64,000 bases of DNA from Mesorhizobium sp. CA14 (lineage in GTDB: Bacteria > Pseudomonadota > Alphaproteobacteria > Rhizobiales > Rhizobiaceae): the NCBI RefSeq assembly GCF_020165195.1, contig NZ_JAIUHR010000009.1, positions 1 to 64,000 on the forward strand, given 5' to 3'. Positions 17,314 to 25,303 of the stretch are shown here, piece by piece. A program made the translations under genes and the position numbers. Each line of letters begins with the position of its first letter. Position 1 is the stretch's first letter. The notes beneath the pieces were generated by a model. The model made no database searches and was not told the origin of the DNA. It was given only the letters and a program-made list of their open reading frames with translations.

Positions 17314-18858
17314 ATGGACGGCGCGGCTCCGCTCTTCCGCATGGAAGGCATATCCAAGCGCTATGGCGGCGTGCGCGCTCTGGAAAAGGCCGATCTCACC
17401 GTCACAGCCGGCAGCATCCACGCCATTCTCGGTGAGAACGGCGCCGGCAAATCGACTTTGATCAAGGTCATGGCCGGTGTGGTCGCGCCGGATGAAGGTG
17501 CTATGAGCTTGGACGGCCGCGAGGTGACATTTGCGTCGCCGGCCGCGGCCAATCAGGCCGGCATCGTTTGCATTTTCCAGGAACTGTCGCTGATTCCGGA
17601 ATTGAGCGTTGCCGACAACATCGTCATTTCCGATCCACCGAAGCGCTTCGGCATGATCGACCGCAAGGCGCAGCGGCGCATCGCGGAGGAAGCGCTGGCA
17701 CGCGCCGGCGCCTCCGACATCCATCCCCGAGCCCTGGTCAAGGACCTGCCGCTGTCGCGCCGGCAGATGGTGGAGATCGCCAAGGCGCTGGCTCGCAAGC
17801 CGCGCATCCTGATCCTCGACGAAGCGACCTCGGCGTTGACCGCGGCGGATGTCGCCAAGGTCTTCGCGGTGTTGAAGCGGCTGCGCTCGGAAGGACTGGC
17901 GCTGCTCTATATCTCGCACCGCATGAACGAGATCGCGGAACTCGCCGACCATTGCACGGTGTTCCGCAACGGCCGCAATGTCGCCAGCTACCCAGCCGGC
18001 TCGAAGAGCGACAATGAAGTGGTCGAGTTGATGATCGGCCGCGAATACAGCCATATCTTCCCGCCGAAACCCGTTGGCGCCTCGGCCGCCACGCCGGTGC
18101 TCGAAGCGCGCAATCTCTCCTGGGCCGACCGGCTGGACAACATCTCGTTGAGCGTCAGGGCCGGCGAAGTCGTCGGCCTGGGCGGCCTCGATGGGCAAGG
18201 TCAGCGCGAATTGCTGTTGGCCTTTTTCGGTGTGCTGCGCGGCCTGCGCGGCGAGGTGCTGATCGACGGCAAGCCGGTTTCGATCGCCAGCCCGACCGCG
18301 GCCAGTCATGGCCGCGTCGGCATGGCGCTGATCCCTGAGGATCGCAAGACCGAAGGACTGATGCTGCCGATGACGGTGCGCGAGAACCTGTCTTTCGCGG
18401 CGCTCGACAGGTTGTCGAAAGCGGGCATTATCGACCGCGCCGCCGAACAGCGCCTGATCGACGACATGGTCGGGCTGCTGGCGATCAAGACGGCGGGGCT
18501 CGACATTCCCGTCGGCGCGCTCTCGGGCGGAAACCAGCAGAAGGTGGTCATCGCCAAATGGCTGATGCGGCAACCGCGCATCATCCTGCTCAACGATCCG
18601 ACGCGCGGCATCGATGTCGGCACCAAGCAGGAACTCTATCAGCTGATGCGCAAGCTGGCGGATGCGGGCGCCGCGATCCTGTTCTATTCGACCGACTATG
18701 ACGAGCTGATCGGCTGCTGCGACCGTGTGCTGGTGCTCTATGACGGTGCGATCAAACGCGAACTGGTCGGCGAGGGGATCACCGAGCACGCGTTGATCGC
18801 CACCGCGCTCAACATCCATGGCGATGACCGCCGCACCGGGCTGGGAGGAAAGGCGTGA
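17314..18858 (+). CDS. Sugar ABC transporter ATP-binding protein, two-domain
   Basis: This 514-residue protein has two ABC domains in the RbsA/MglA layout. The first has Walker A GENGAGKST at about 40-48. The second has the degenerate GLGGLDGQGQRE in place of Walker A and an intact LSGGNQQK signature. The first-domain signature reads LSRRQ rather than the more common LSVGQ. It energises the two permeases encoded next. Its stop overlaps the first permease start by 4 bp (GTGA). Confidence 0.94.
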   Translation: MDGAAPLFRMEGISKRYGGVRALEKADLTVTAGSIHAILGENGAGKSTLIKVMAGVVAPDEGAMSLDGREVTFASPAAANQAGIVCIFQELSLIPELSVADNIVISDPPKRFGMIDRKAQRRIAEEALARAGASDIHPRALVKDLPLSRRQMVEIAKALARKPRILILDEATSALTAADVAKVFAVLKRLRSEGLALLYISHRMNEIAELADHCTVFRNGRNVASYPAGSKSDNEVVELMIGREYSHIFPPKPVGASAATPVLEARNLSWADRLDNISLSVRAGEVVGLGGLDGQGQRELLLAFFGVLRGLRGEVLIDGKPVSIASPTAASHGRVGMALIPEDRKTEGLMLPMTVRENLSFAALDRLSKAGIIDRAAEQRLIDDMVGLLAIKTAGLDIPVGALSGGNQQKVVIAKWLMRQPRIILLNDPTRGIDVGTKQELYQLMRKLADAGAAILFYSTDYDELIGCCDRVLVLYDGAIKRELVGEGITEHALIATALNIHGDDRRTGLGGKA

Positions 18859-19835
18859 AGGATTGGCGCTACTGGCTGGCCGAGGAGCGCGGAACGCTTC
18901 TGGCCTTCGGCATCTTCATCGTCATGTTCGCCATCTACAGTGCCAACCACCCGGCGGGCTTCACCGCCAATGTCGTGCAGACGGCCGCCAACAAGGGTGT
19001 GCTGCTCGCCTTCGTCGCCATGGCGCAGACACTGGTCGTGATCACCGCCGGCATCGATCTTTCCGTCGGCATGATCTTCACGCTCACCAACTGCATGGCT
19101 TCCTGGCTGGTGGTCGGCACCGGCCTGGAGACGGTCTTCGGCGTGTTGGCGGTGCTCGGCACCGGGCTCATCTGCGGGGCGGTCAACGGCGCCATCGTCA
19201 TCTATGGCCGGCTGCAGCCGATCGTCGCCACCATCGCCACGGGCGCTGTCTTTTTCGGCCTGGCGCTGCTTTTGCGTCCGGTTCCCGGCGGCTCGGTCAA
19301 CGAGGACCTCGCGGATTTCCTGACCGGGCGTTTCTTCGGCGTGGTGCCGGCGAGCCTCCTGGCGCTGCTCGTCATCGTGCTTATCGTCTGGGTGCCGTTC
19401 AGTCGCTCCGAACTTGGGCGCGCCGCTTATGCTGCGGGCTCATCGGAGACCGCGGCCTACATGTCTGGCGTGCCGATCCGCAGAGGCAAGTTTCTGGCAT
19501 ACACGCTTGCCGGCCTGCTTGCGGCCATCGGCGGCCTGTTCCTCACCTTCTTCACCTATACGGGCGAGGCGGCCTATGCGAGCGGCAACGCCTACACGCT
19601 GTTCTCGATCGCGGCGGTCGTGCTCGGCGGCGTGTCGTTGTTCGGCGGCAAGGGCAGCGCCATCGGAGCGATCTTCGGCGCGCTTGCCTTCCGCACCATC
19701 GGCGACCTCCTGTTCGTCTTCGACTTCGATCCGCTCTGGCAGCCGTTGTTCCAGGGCGTTATCCTGCTGATCGCGGTCAGCCTTGGCGCCTTCGCGCTGT
19801 TTCGGGTACGCAACCGGCTGGAGTGGTTCCTGTGA
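18855..19835 (+). CDS. Sugar ABC transporter permease 1
   Basis: This 326-residue permease of the RbsC/BPD_transp_2 family carries the conserved ITAGIDLSVGMIF (about 62-74) and the C-terminal LGGVSLFGGKGS segment. It starts at a GTG that overlaps the ATPase stop, with GGGAGGA upstream, and its own stop overlaps the start of permease 2 in the same way. Two different permeases imply a heterodimeric channel, unlike the homodimer expected for RbsC. Confidence 0.92.
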   Translation: MKDWRYWLAEERGTLLAFGIFIVMFAIYSANHPAGFTANVVQTAANKGVLLAFVAMAQTLVVITAGIDLSVGMIFTLTNCMASWLVVGTGLETVFGVLAVLGTGLICGAVNGAIVIYGRLQPIVATIATGAVFFGLALLLRPVPGGSVNEDLADFLTGRFFGVVPASLLALLVIVLIVWVPFSRSELGRAAYAAGSSETAAYMSGVPIRRGKFLAYTLAGLLAAIGGLFLTFFTYTGEAAYASGNAYTLFSIAAVVLGGVSLFGGKGSAIGAIFGALAFRTIGDLLFVFDFDPLWQPLFQGVILLIAVSLGAFALFRVRNRLEWFL

Positions 19836-20830
19836 GCGAAACGACGCTTGGCGGCATCATGGGCGGCATCGCCGGCCGCATGCCGAAATTCATCCGCCGC
19901 GCCGACCCGGCGGTGCTGACGGCCTTCGCCTGCATCATCATCCTGCTGCTGCTCGGCAGCCTCTATTCGCGCAGCTTCCTGTCGCCGGAATATCTGCTGC
20001 AGCAATTGAAGGTCGCATCCTTCCTCGGCGTCATCGCAACCGGCATGATGCTGGTCATCCTGCTCGGCCAGATCGACCTCTCCGTGCCGTGGTCCGTGGC
20101 CGCCGGCGCCATGATGGCCTGCGCGGCCGCCGCCTACGGCCCGGTCGGTGTTGCCCTCGCCATCCCCTTCGGCGTGCTGTGCGGCGTGGCGATCGGCATC
20201 GTCAACGGCATCGGTGTCGCCTATCTGCGCATCCCTTCGATGATCATAACTTTGGCCACCAACGCCGTCGCGCAAGGGCTGATGGTGGTCTACACGGGGG
20301 GCTTCTCGCCGCAGGATTCGGCGACCGCCGCGATGCGATACCTAGCGACTGGCTTCACCATTCCGGGCGTTCCCAATGCCGTCATCATCTGGGCGCTGAT
20401 CGGCGCTGCGATGGTCTTCGCTTTGACCCGCACCAGCTTCGGCCGCGCCGTCTACGGCATCGGCAATCGCGAGCGTGCCGCCTATCTTTCCGGCATCGAC
20501 ACGCGCCGCATCGTGATGATCGCCTTCGCCGTCTCCGGCGGGCTGTCGGCCTTTGGCGGGGTGCTTCTGGCGGGCTATGCGTCGAAGGCGGCCCAGTCCA
20601 TGGGCGATGCCTATCTCCTGCCGTCGATCGCTGCCGTCGTGCTTGGCGGCACGTCGATCCTGGGCGGGCGCGGCTCCTATCTCGGCACGGTGGCCGGCGT
20701 GATTCTGATCACGCTCCTGCAATCCATCCTCTCGGTCATGCAGATGCCGGAGGCGGGGCGGCAGATCATCTATGGCGTCGTCATCGTCGCCATGCTTCTG
20801 CTCTACGGGCGCGCGCCGGCAAGCCGCTGA
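19832..20830 (+). CDS. Sugar ABC transporter permease 2
   Basis: This 332-residue membrane protein is a second BPD_transp_2 permease, with LLGQIDLSVPWSV near 86-98 and LGGTSILGGRGS near the end. The GTG at 19832 overlaps the stop of permease 1 by 4 bp (GTGA), with GGAG upstream. An in-frame ATG at 19859 is the alternative. The -QIDLSVP- variant differs from the usual -GIDLSVG-, and distinguishes it from permease 1. It forms the other half of the channel. Confidence 0.9.
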   Translation: MSETTLGGIMGGIAGRMPKFIRRADPAVLTAFACIIILLLLGSLYSRSFLSPEYLLQQLKVASFLGVIATGMMLVILLGQIDLSVPWSVAAGAMMACAAAAYGPVGVALAIPFGVLCGVAIGIVNGIGVAYLRIPSMIITLATNAVAQGLMVVYTGGFSPQDSATAAMRYLATGFTIPGVPNAVIIWALIGAAMVFALTRTSFGRAVYGIGNRERAAYLSGIDTRRIVMIAFAVSGGLSAFGGVLLAGYASKAAQSMGDAYLLPSIAAVVLGGTSILGGRGSYLGTVAGVILITLLQSILSVMQMPEAGRQIIYGVVIVAMLLLYGRAPASR

Positions 20831-20874
20831 CCGTGGATGAGGCGAGCGCAAGACCGCAGACCCCGGAGCTTTGC

Positions 20875-21387
20875 ATGAACGATCTTCGTACGGCGCCGGC
20901 CATCGTCGTGATGGGTGTTGCCGGCTGCGGCAAGACGGCCGTCGGCGAAGCGCTCGCCGAGGCGCTGGGCGCCGACTTCATCGAAGGCGACCGGTTGCAT
21001 CCGCCGGAGAATGTGGCGCGCATGGCGCGCGGCGAGCCGTTGACCGATGCGCTGCGCGCGGGCTGGCTCGACGCCATAGGCGAGCGCATCGCGGCCTCGC
21101 TCGCCGGCGGGCGGAAACCAGTGGCGGCGTGCTCAGCGCTGAAGCGAAGCTATCGTGACCGGCTGAGCCGCTTCTGCCCTGATATGGCCTTCCTCTATCT
21201 CAAGATCGATCGCGAGACCGCCTGGCGGCGGGTCGCGAACCGCAAGGGGCATTTCATGCCCGCAAGCCTGGTCGACAGCCAGTTCGCCACATTGGAAGAG
21301 CCTGCCGCGGACGAACAGGCGGTAACGGTCGACGGAACGCGAAGTGTTGCCGGGATCGTCAAACAAGTCGTCGACCCGGGTCGGTGA
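20875..21387 (+). CDS. gntK: Gluconokinase
   Basis: This 170-residue kinase has the P-loop GVAGCGKT at about 14-21, the EGDRLHPPENVARMARGEPL block at about 37-56 that is characteristic of GntK-type gluconate kinases, and the CSALKRSYRDRL segment. It phosphorylates D-gluconate to 6-phosphogluconate, which enters the Entner-Doudoroff or pentose phosphate route. Length matches E. coli GntK (175). It lies 44 bp after permease 2 and is probably co-transcribed. This is the strongest clue to the cargo of the upstream ABC system. Confidence 0.93.
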   Translation: MNDLRTAPAIVVMGVAGCGKTAVGEALAEALGADFIEGDRLHPPENVARMARGEPLTDALRAGWLDAIGERIAASLAGGRKPVAACSALKRSYRDRLSRFCPDMAFLYLKIDRETAWRRVANRKGHFMPASLVDSQFATLEEPAADEQAVTVDGTRSVAGIVKQVVDPGR

Positions 21388-21414
21388 TTTCAGAATACGC
21401 ACCGGACGGAGGCT

Positions 21415-22560
21415 TCAGGCGCCCTCGTTGCCGATCGCGGCCTCGGTTGGCCGCTCCGTCAGCCGCACGGCGCTCGACCAGGCCATCATCTGCTCAGGAC
21501 AGAGTTTGAGCGTCTCCAGCATCTGGTCCCGCTTCGACAGGATAAATCCCGCCTGAACGACGAGGTTCTTCCCTGTCGTATCCCTGGCAGACGATGCGGG
21601 CGCCTCTGGGCTCGCGCTCAGCTCTCTGACAATCGCCCGATATTGGCGAAAGGGCGCCGTCTCGATGGTCGCCATATGAAACAGCGCAGCGCCCGCGCGC
21701 GCGGCGAAGTTTGCCGGCGCCGAGGCGAGGTGGGTCCAGCCGCGCTCGCCCATGGCCGCCTCGGTGAAGGCGGAGCCGGCATAGATGGTGTTGGTCATCA
21801 GCACCACGCCGTTTGCTTTCAGCACTTTCTGGATGCGCGTGGTAACCTGATAGGCGTCGGTGCGCTCAAAGACGATCCGGCTTTTCAGGAAGCGGTTCTC
21901 GACCTTGACCAGCGGCGGGTTGATCATGCGCAGGCCGAACTTGGTCGGCGAAAAGCCGTGGTACTGCGCGCTCACCTGATGGGTATCGACGCCAGCCTCA
22001 TGCAGGGCGCGCTTGCCCATGATCGTCTGCGCCGTGAACTGGTCGCACCATATGATGGCGCCGCGCCCGTTGCGCAGGGCCTGTTGCAGCGCCTCAAGGC
22101 CTTCGAGCCGGATCTCAGGCGGCCAGCGCCAGCCGGCGACGAGATGCGCCGCAAGCGTCAGCCGCCGGCGGTGAATGGCGGCGAGTAGCGCCTCGAACAT
22201 GCTTTTCGTGTCGACGGCATCGCCGAGCACGGCTCTCACCGCGATGTCGTAACGGCCAAAGTCCTTGCGGAAGTGGCGCTTGCGCCTGAGCCCGGATACC
22301 CAGCCGCAGATCGGGCTCCACCAGGAGACCGGCAGCATCGCCGCGACGCCGAGATAGAAACAAGACAGCAGGCTCTCGCGCAGGTCCCGATTGGTGAAGC
22401 GGCGCAGTTTTCCGGGCCGGGTAACCTTGCGGCTGAAGAAGCGAACGGACTCGTTGCGCTCCGGCACCGGCACGTCGGCGATGATCTCGGTATGATAGAT
22501 GTCGTTCGACGATGGCTGCCGGCTGGCCCTGCGGGAATTGCCAAGCCAAGGCAGCCTCAT
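21415..22560 (-). CDS. Probable lysophospholipid/lipid A acyltransferase-like protein
   Basis: This 381-residue protein resembles the LpxL/HtrB acyltransferase superfamily in its middle: an N-terminal hydrophobic stretch (LLSCFYLGVAAMLPVSWWSP), a segment NGRGAIIWCDQF in the position of the HX4D/E-type motif region, and a later VVLMTNTIYAG block. The classic HX4D/E motif is not clear, so catalytic activity is uncertain. It is transcribed leftward, 153 bp after the Rrf2 gene. No specific substrate is claimed. Confidence 0.55.
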   Translation of the reverse strand: MRLPWLGNSRRASRQPSSNDIYHTEIIADVPVPERNESVRFFSRKVTRPGKLRRFTNRDLRESLLSCFYLGVAAMLPVSWWSPICGWVSGLRRKRHFRKDFGRYDIAVRAVLGDAVDTKSMFEALLAAIHRRRLTLAAHLVAGWRWPPEIRLEGLEALQQALRNGRGAIIWCDQFTAQTIMGKRALHEAGVDTHQVSAQYHGFSPTKFGLRMINPPLVKVENRFLKSRIVFERTDAYQVTTRIQKVLKANGVVLMTNTIYAGSAFTEAAMGERGWTHLASAPANFAARAGAALFHMATIETAPFRQYRAIVRELSASPEAPASSARDTTGKNLVVQAGFILSKRDQMLETLKLCPEQMMAWSSAVRLTERPTEAAIGNEGA

Positions 22561-22713
22561 GCGTCAGAGCCCTGTTTCATCCTCCAGCCGCTTTACTGCG
22601 TCGGCGGTAGACTGGCAACGGGGCGACAGGTCAGGGCCGCGGCTCGTCGTTTGGCGCAATTGCGGGCGGAAGCTTGTGGCGAAGCGGCCGAACCTGGCCG
22701 CTGCACGCTTGGC

Positions 22714-23163
22714 TCAAATCTGAGACGTGAGTTCCGCCGGGAAATCGTCGTTGTCGGCGTCGCGCATGGCGGCGAGGCTGCGGTTGTCCAGCACCTCGGC
22801 GATCGCCTGGCGCACTTCCAGCATCATGTGGCGGACCTGGCAGGTGGCCTCGTCGCAATCCTCGCAGCGTTGGTACTGCGTGCGGCTGGCGCAGGGGATC
22901 GGCGCCAGCGGTCCGTCGAGCACGCGCACGACATGGCCGATCTTGATCTCGGAAGCGGGCCGGGCGAGGCGGTAACCGCCTTCCTTGCCCTTGCGGCTCT
23001 GGACGAAACCGGCATTGCGCAGCTCGCCCAGGATGGCATCCAGGAATTTCTTCGGGATGTTGTTGGCGACGGCGATGTCGTTGACGAATGCAAGCTGGCC
23101 AGCCGGCAGGCCGGAAAGATGCACGAGGGCCTTGAGGCCGTATTTGCCTTTTTTGGTCAGCAT
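22714..23163 (-). CDS. Rrf2-family transcriptional regulator
   Basis: This 149-residue protein starts MLTKKGKYGLKAL, as Rrf2 regulators do, and has a winged helix followed by the wing GKEGGYRLARP (about 60-70). Four cysteines at 91, 100, 103 and 108 (PCASRTQYQRC, EDCDEATC) occupy the region where IscR-type members bind an Fe-S cluster. It lies next to a sulfate-binding-protein gene, so it may sense Fe-S or sulfur status and control sulfate uptake. Cluster binding and targets are inferred. Confidence 0.9.
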   Translation of the reverse strand: MLTKKGKYGLKALVHLSGLPAGQLAFVNDIAVANNIPKKFLDAILGELRNAGFVQSRKGKEGGYRLARPASEIKIGHVVRVLDGPLAPIPCASRTQYQRCEDCDEATCQVRHMMLEVRQAIAEVLDNRSLAAMRDADNDDFPAELTSQI

Positions 23164-23348
23164 GCCCGATTCAATTCATCAAACCCCAATGCGCCTGCAT
23201 CTGGCGGTTGTTTGTGTGCAAATCATGACAGTTGACCGCCTGGCACAATAATTTGCCCGGCAGCTTAGGCACAAACGCGTTGATTCTTCGTAACGTTTTT
23301 CACATTGGACACCGGATTTCTCCCGCGAAATGCCGGCGGGCTCAAACG

Positions 23349-23376
23349 AGGAAAGCCGGCTAAAGCCGGCTTTCCT
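23349..23376 (-). terminator. Hairpin terminator after the sulfate-binding-protein gene
   Basis: AGGAAAGCCGGC and GCCGGCTTTCCT pair perfectly over 12 bp around a TAAA loop, 24 bp past the stop of the leftward gene. The trailing T-run on that strand is weak (CGTTTG). Confidence 0.78.
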
Positions 23377-23399
23377 GCGCTTCCTGATTGTGCGGCGGC

Positions 23400-24386
23400 T
23401 CAGCGGCTGCCGTAGGCCTGATCGAGCAGTCCGCCGGCGGCGAAATGCTCCTTCTGTACTTTGTCCCAGCCGCCGAAGACTTCCTCAACGGTCAGCAGCC
23501 GGACATCCGGGAAGTCGGCCTTGTGCTTGGCGGCCACCGTCGTATCGCGAACCCGCAAGCCGTTTGTGGCGGCGATCTCCTGGCCGTCCGGCGTGTAGAG
23601 GAAGTCGAGATAGGTCTTGGCGAGATCGCGGCTGCCATGCTCGTCGGCAACCTTGTCGACGATCGCCACGGGGAACTCGGCGAGCAGGCTGACGGAAGGC
23701 GTGACCTGCTCGAATTTGTCGTCGCCATATTCCTTGCGGATGCCGCGCGTCTCCGACTCGAAGGTGATCAGCACGTCGCCGATCTCGCGCTGGACGAAGG
23801 TGGTGGTGGCGGCGCGGCCGCCGGTGTCGAAGATCGGTACGTTGTTGAACAGCTTGGTGATGAATTCCTTCACCTTGGCGTCGTCGCCCTTGAAGGCTTC
23901 CTTGGCGTAAGCGGTGGCGGCGAGATAGGTGTAACGCGCATTGCCGGATGTCTTCGGGTTGGGGAAGATCACCTGCACGTCGTCACGCACCAGATCGTTC
24001 CAGTCCTTGATATGCTTGGGATTGCCGGCGCGCACCAGGAAAGACGGCAGCGAATAGAAGGGCGAGGCGTTGTCTGGAAAATCCTTCTGCCAATCGGCTG
24101 AGATCAGTCCCTTCTTGACCAGGAAATCGACATCGGTGACCTGGTTGAAGGTGACGACATCGGCGCCAAGACCTTCAGCGATCGCGCGCGCCTGCGCCGA
24201 GGTGCCGGCATGCGACTGATCGACCGTGACGCCGGGGTGCTTGGCGATGAAGGCCTTGTTGATGTCGACGAACAGCTCGCGGCCGACGTCGTAGGACGCA
24301 TTCAAAAGCTTGTCGGCCGACCAGGCTTGGGAGGACGCGAGGACGAGACCGGCAACAGCCGCGATGCCGAGCAATAGACGCTTCAT
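23400..24386 (-). CDS. Sulfate ABC transporter substrate-binding protein (copy 1)
   Basis: This 328-residue periplasmic protein has a signal peptide (MKRLLLGIAAVAGLVLA, cleavage near AWSA) and the sulfate-binding signatures NASYDVGRELF near the start and NPKTSGNARYTYLAA in the middle, as in Sbp/CysP. It presents sulfate or thiosulfate to CysTW. It is not in the main cysTWA operon: a vapBC pair separates the two. A second, related binding protein is encoded at 28229-29257. Confidence 0.93.
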   Translation of the reverse strand: MKRLLLGIAAVAGLVLASSQAWSADKLLNASYDVGRELFVDINKAFIAKHPGVTVDQSHAGTSAQARAIAEGLGADVVTFNQVTDVDFLVKKGLISADWQKDFPDNASPFYSLPSFLVRAGNPKHIKDWNDLVRDDVQVIFPNPKTSGNARYTYLAATAYAKEAFKGDDAKVKEFITKLFNNVPIFDTGGRAATTTFVQREIGDVLITFESETRGIRKEYGDDKFEQVTPSVSLLAEFPVAIVDKVADEHGSRDLAKTYLDFLYTPDGQEIAATNGLRVRDTTVAAKHKADFPDVRLLTVEEVFGGWDKVQKEHFAAGGLLDQAYGSR

Positions 24387-24584
24387 GAAAACAGGCTCCG
24401 ACGAAAATATGCTAACTGACGAACGATAGCCGGAGTCCCGGTTCGCGGCGAGACATGCGGGCGGCACGATGGCGCCGCAACGAGAAAAGATATCGCTGAC
24501 GTAGTCGGTTATTAGGATTTCTTTCCGGCGAGAGCCTCGCTTTAGCCAGGCCTAGAAGCAAAAAGATTGCATTTTGGCGCTTCA

Positions 24585-24606
24585 GCATATACATTTGGCA
24601 TATACA
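24585..24606. promoter_or_regulatory. Direct repeat GCATATACA, candidate VapB operator
   Basis: GCATATACA occurs twice, 13 bp apart start to start, directly upstream of vapB and overlapping its likely promoter. VapB-type antitoxins autoregulate by binding repeated sites in this position. Confidence 0.55.
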
Positions 24607-24617
24607 AGGAATGCTAC

Positions 24618-24890
24618 ATGACCCGATATCGCCATGCAGCGACGCCGCCGAAGGAGGCAAAGCTGTTCCGCAACAACCGCAGCCAGGCGGTACGGATTCC
24701 AGTCGAATTCGAACTTCCCGGGGACAAGGTCTTGATCAGCCGCGAAGGCGATCGTCTCGTCATCGAGCCGGTTCGTAAATCAGGTCTCACGGCGTTGCTT
24801 GCGCAATGGGCGAAAGAGCCCCCGCTCGGTTCCGAGGATGACTTCCCTGAGATCGACGATGGTCCGGTCAAACCCGAGAGCATCTTTTGA
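24618..24890 (+). CDS. vapB: VapB-family antitoxin
   Basis: This 90-residue protein has the AbrB/SpoVT-like swapped-hairpin DNA-binding fold of VapB antitoxins: AKLFRNNRSQAVRIPVEFEL then GDKVLISREGDRLVIEP. The C-terminal tail (SEDDFPEIDDGP) is acidic, as expected for the part that blocks the toxin active site. ATG 24618 is preceded by AAGGA. The stop overlaps the vapC start (ATGA), giving coupled translation. It neutralises VapC and represses the pair. Confidence 0.92.
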   Translation: MTRYRHAATPPKEAKLFRNNRSQAVRIPVEFELPGDKVLISREGDRLVIEPVRKSGLTALLAQWAKEPPLGSEDDFPEIDDGPVKPESIF

Positions 24891-25288
24891 TGCGGTTCAT
24901 GCTCGATACGAACATCATAAGCGATATGATCCGAAACCCGGCCGGCAAGGCCGCCGGCGTCATGGCGCGCGTGGGAGACGCTGCCGTGTGCACCAGCATT
25001 GTCGTCGCTTCGGAACTGCGGTACGGCTGCGCCAGAAAGGGATCGACCAAGCTGCTCAAGAAGGTCGAGGAGCTGCTGGCAGAGATTCCGGTCCTGCCGC
25101 TCGACGTGCCGGTTGATGCCGAGTACGGCGCGTTGCGCGCCGAACTGGAAGGCAGGGGCGAGACCATCGGCCACAACGACCTTTTTATCGCTGCTCACGC
25201 CTGCGTATCGGGCACCACGCTGGTAACGGCCAACACAGCCGAGTTCGCCCGCATCAGAAAGCTGAAGGTCGAGAACTGGCTGGAATAA
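24890..25288 (+). CDS. vapC: VapC-family PIN-domain ribonuclease toxin
   Basis: This 132-residue PIN-domain protein begins MRFMLDTNIISD. The acidic catalytic residues are visible as D6, E42 (ASELRYG) and D97 (GHNDLFIAAHA), with T114/N115 in the TANTAEF segment. VapC toxins cleave tRNA or rRNA when freed from VapB. The gene ends 15 bp from the convergent cysA stop. The pair interrupts an otherwise continuous sulfate-transport region, which points to insertion of a mobile toxin-antitoxin cassette. Confidence 0.93.
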   Translation: MRFMLDTNIISDMIRNPAGKAAGVMARVGDAAVCTSIVVASELRYGCARKGSTKLLKKVEELLAEIPVLPLDVPVDAEYGALRAELEGRGETIGHNDLFIAAHACVSGTTLVTANTAEFARIRKLKVENWLE

Positions 25289-25303
25289 CGCTCGACGCGA
25301 CGG

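Noticed and set aside
16357-18819. An 820-codon minus-strand open frame over the sugar-transporter genes
   Set aside because: Antisense shadow of the binding protein and two-domain ATPase, with low-complexity composition and no recognisable domain.
18818-20830. A 670-codon fusion-like frame ending in permease 2
   Set aside because: Its first half reads permease 1 in a wrong frame. Permease 2 proper begins at GTG 19832, overlapping the permease 1 stop.
23230-23255. A sigma-54-like pattern TGGCAC ... TTTGC upstream of the Rrf2 gene
   Set aside because: The spacing between GG and GC is 11 bases instead of 10, and it points away from the Rrf2 gene, with no gene in the right place.
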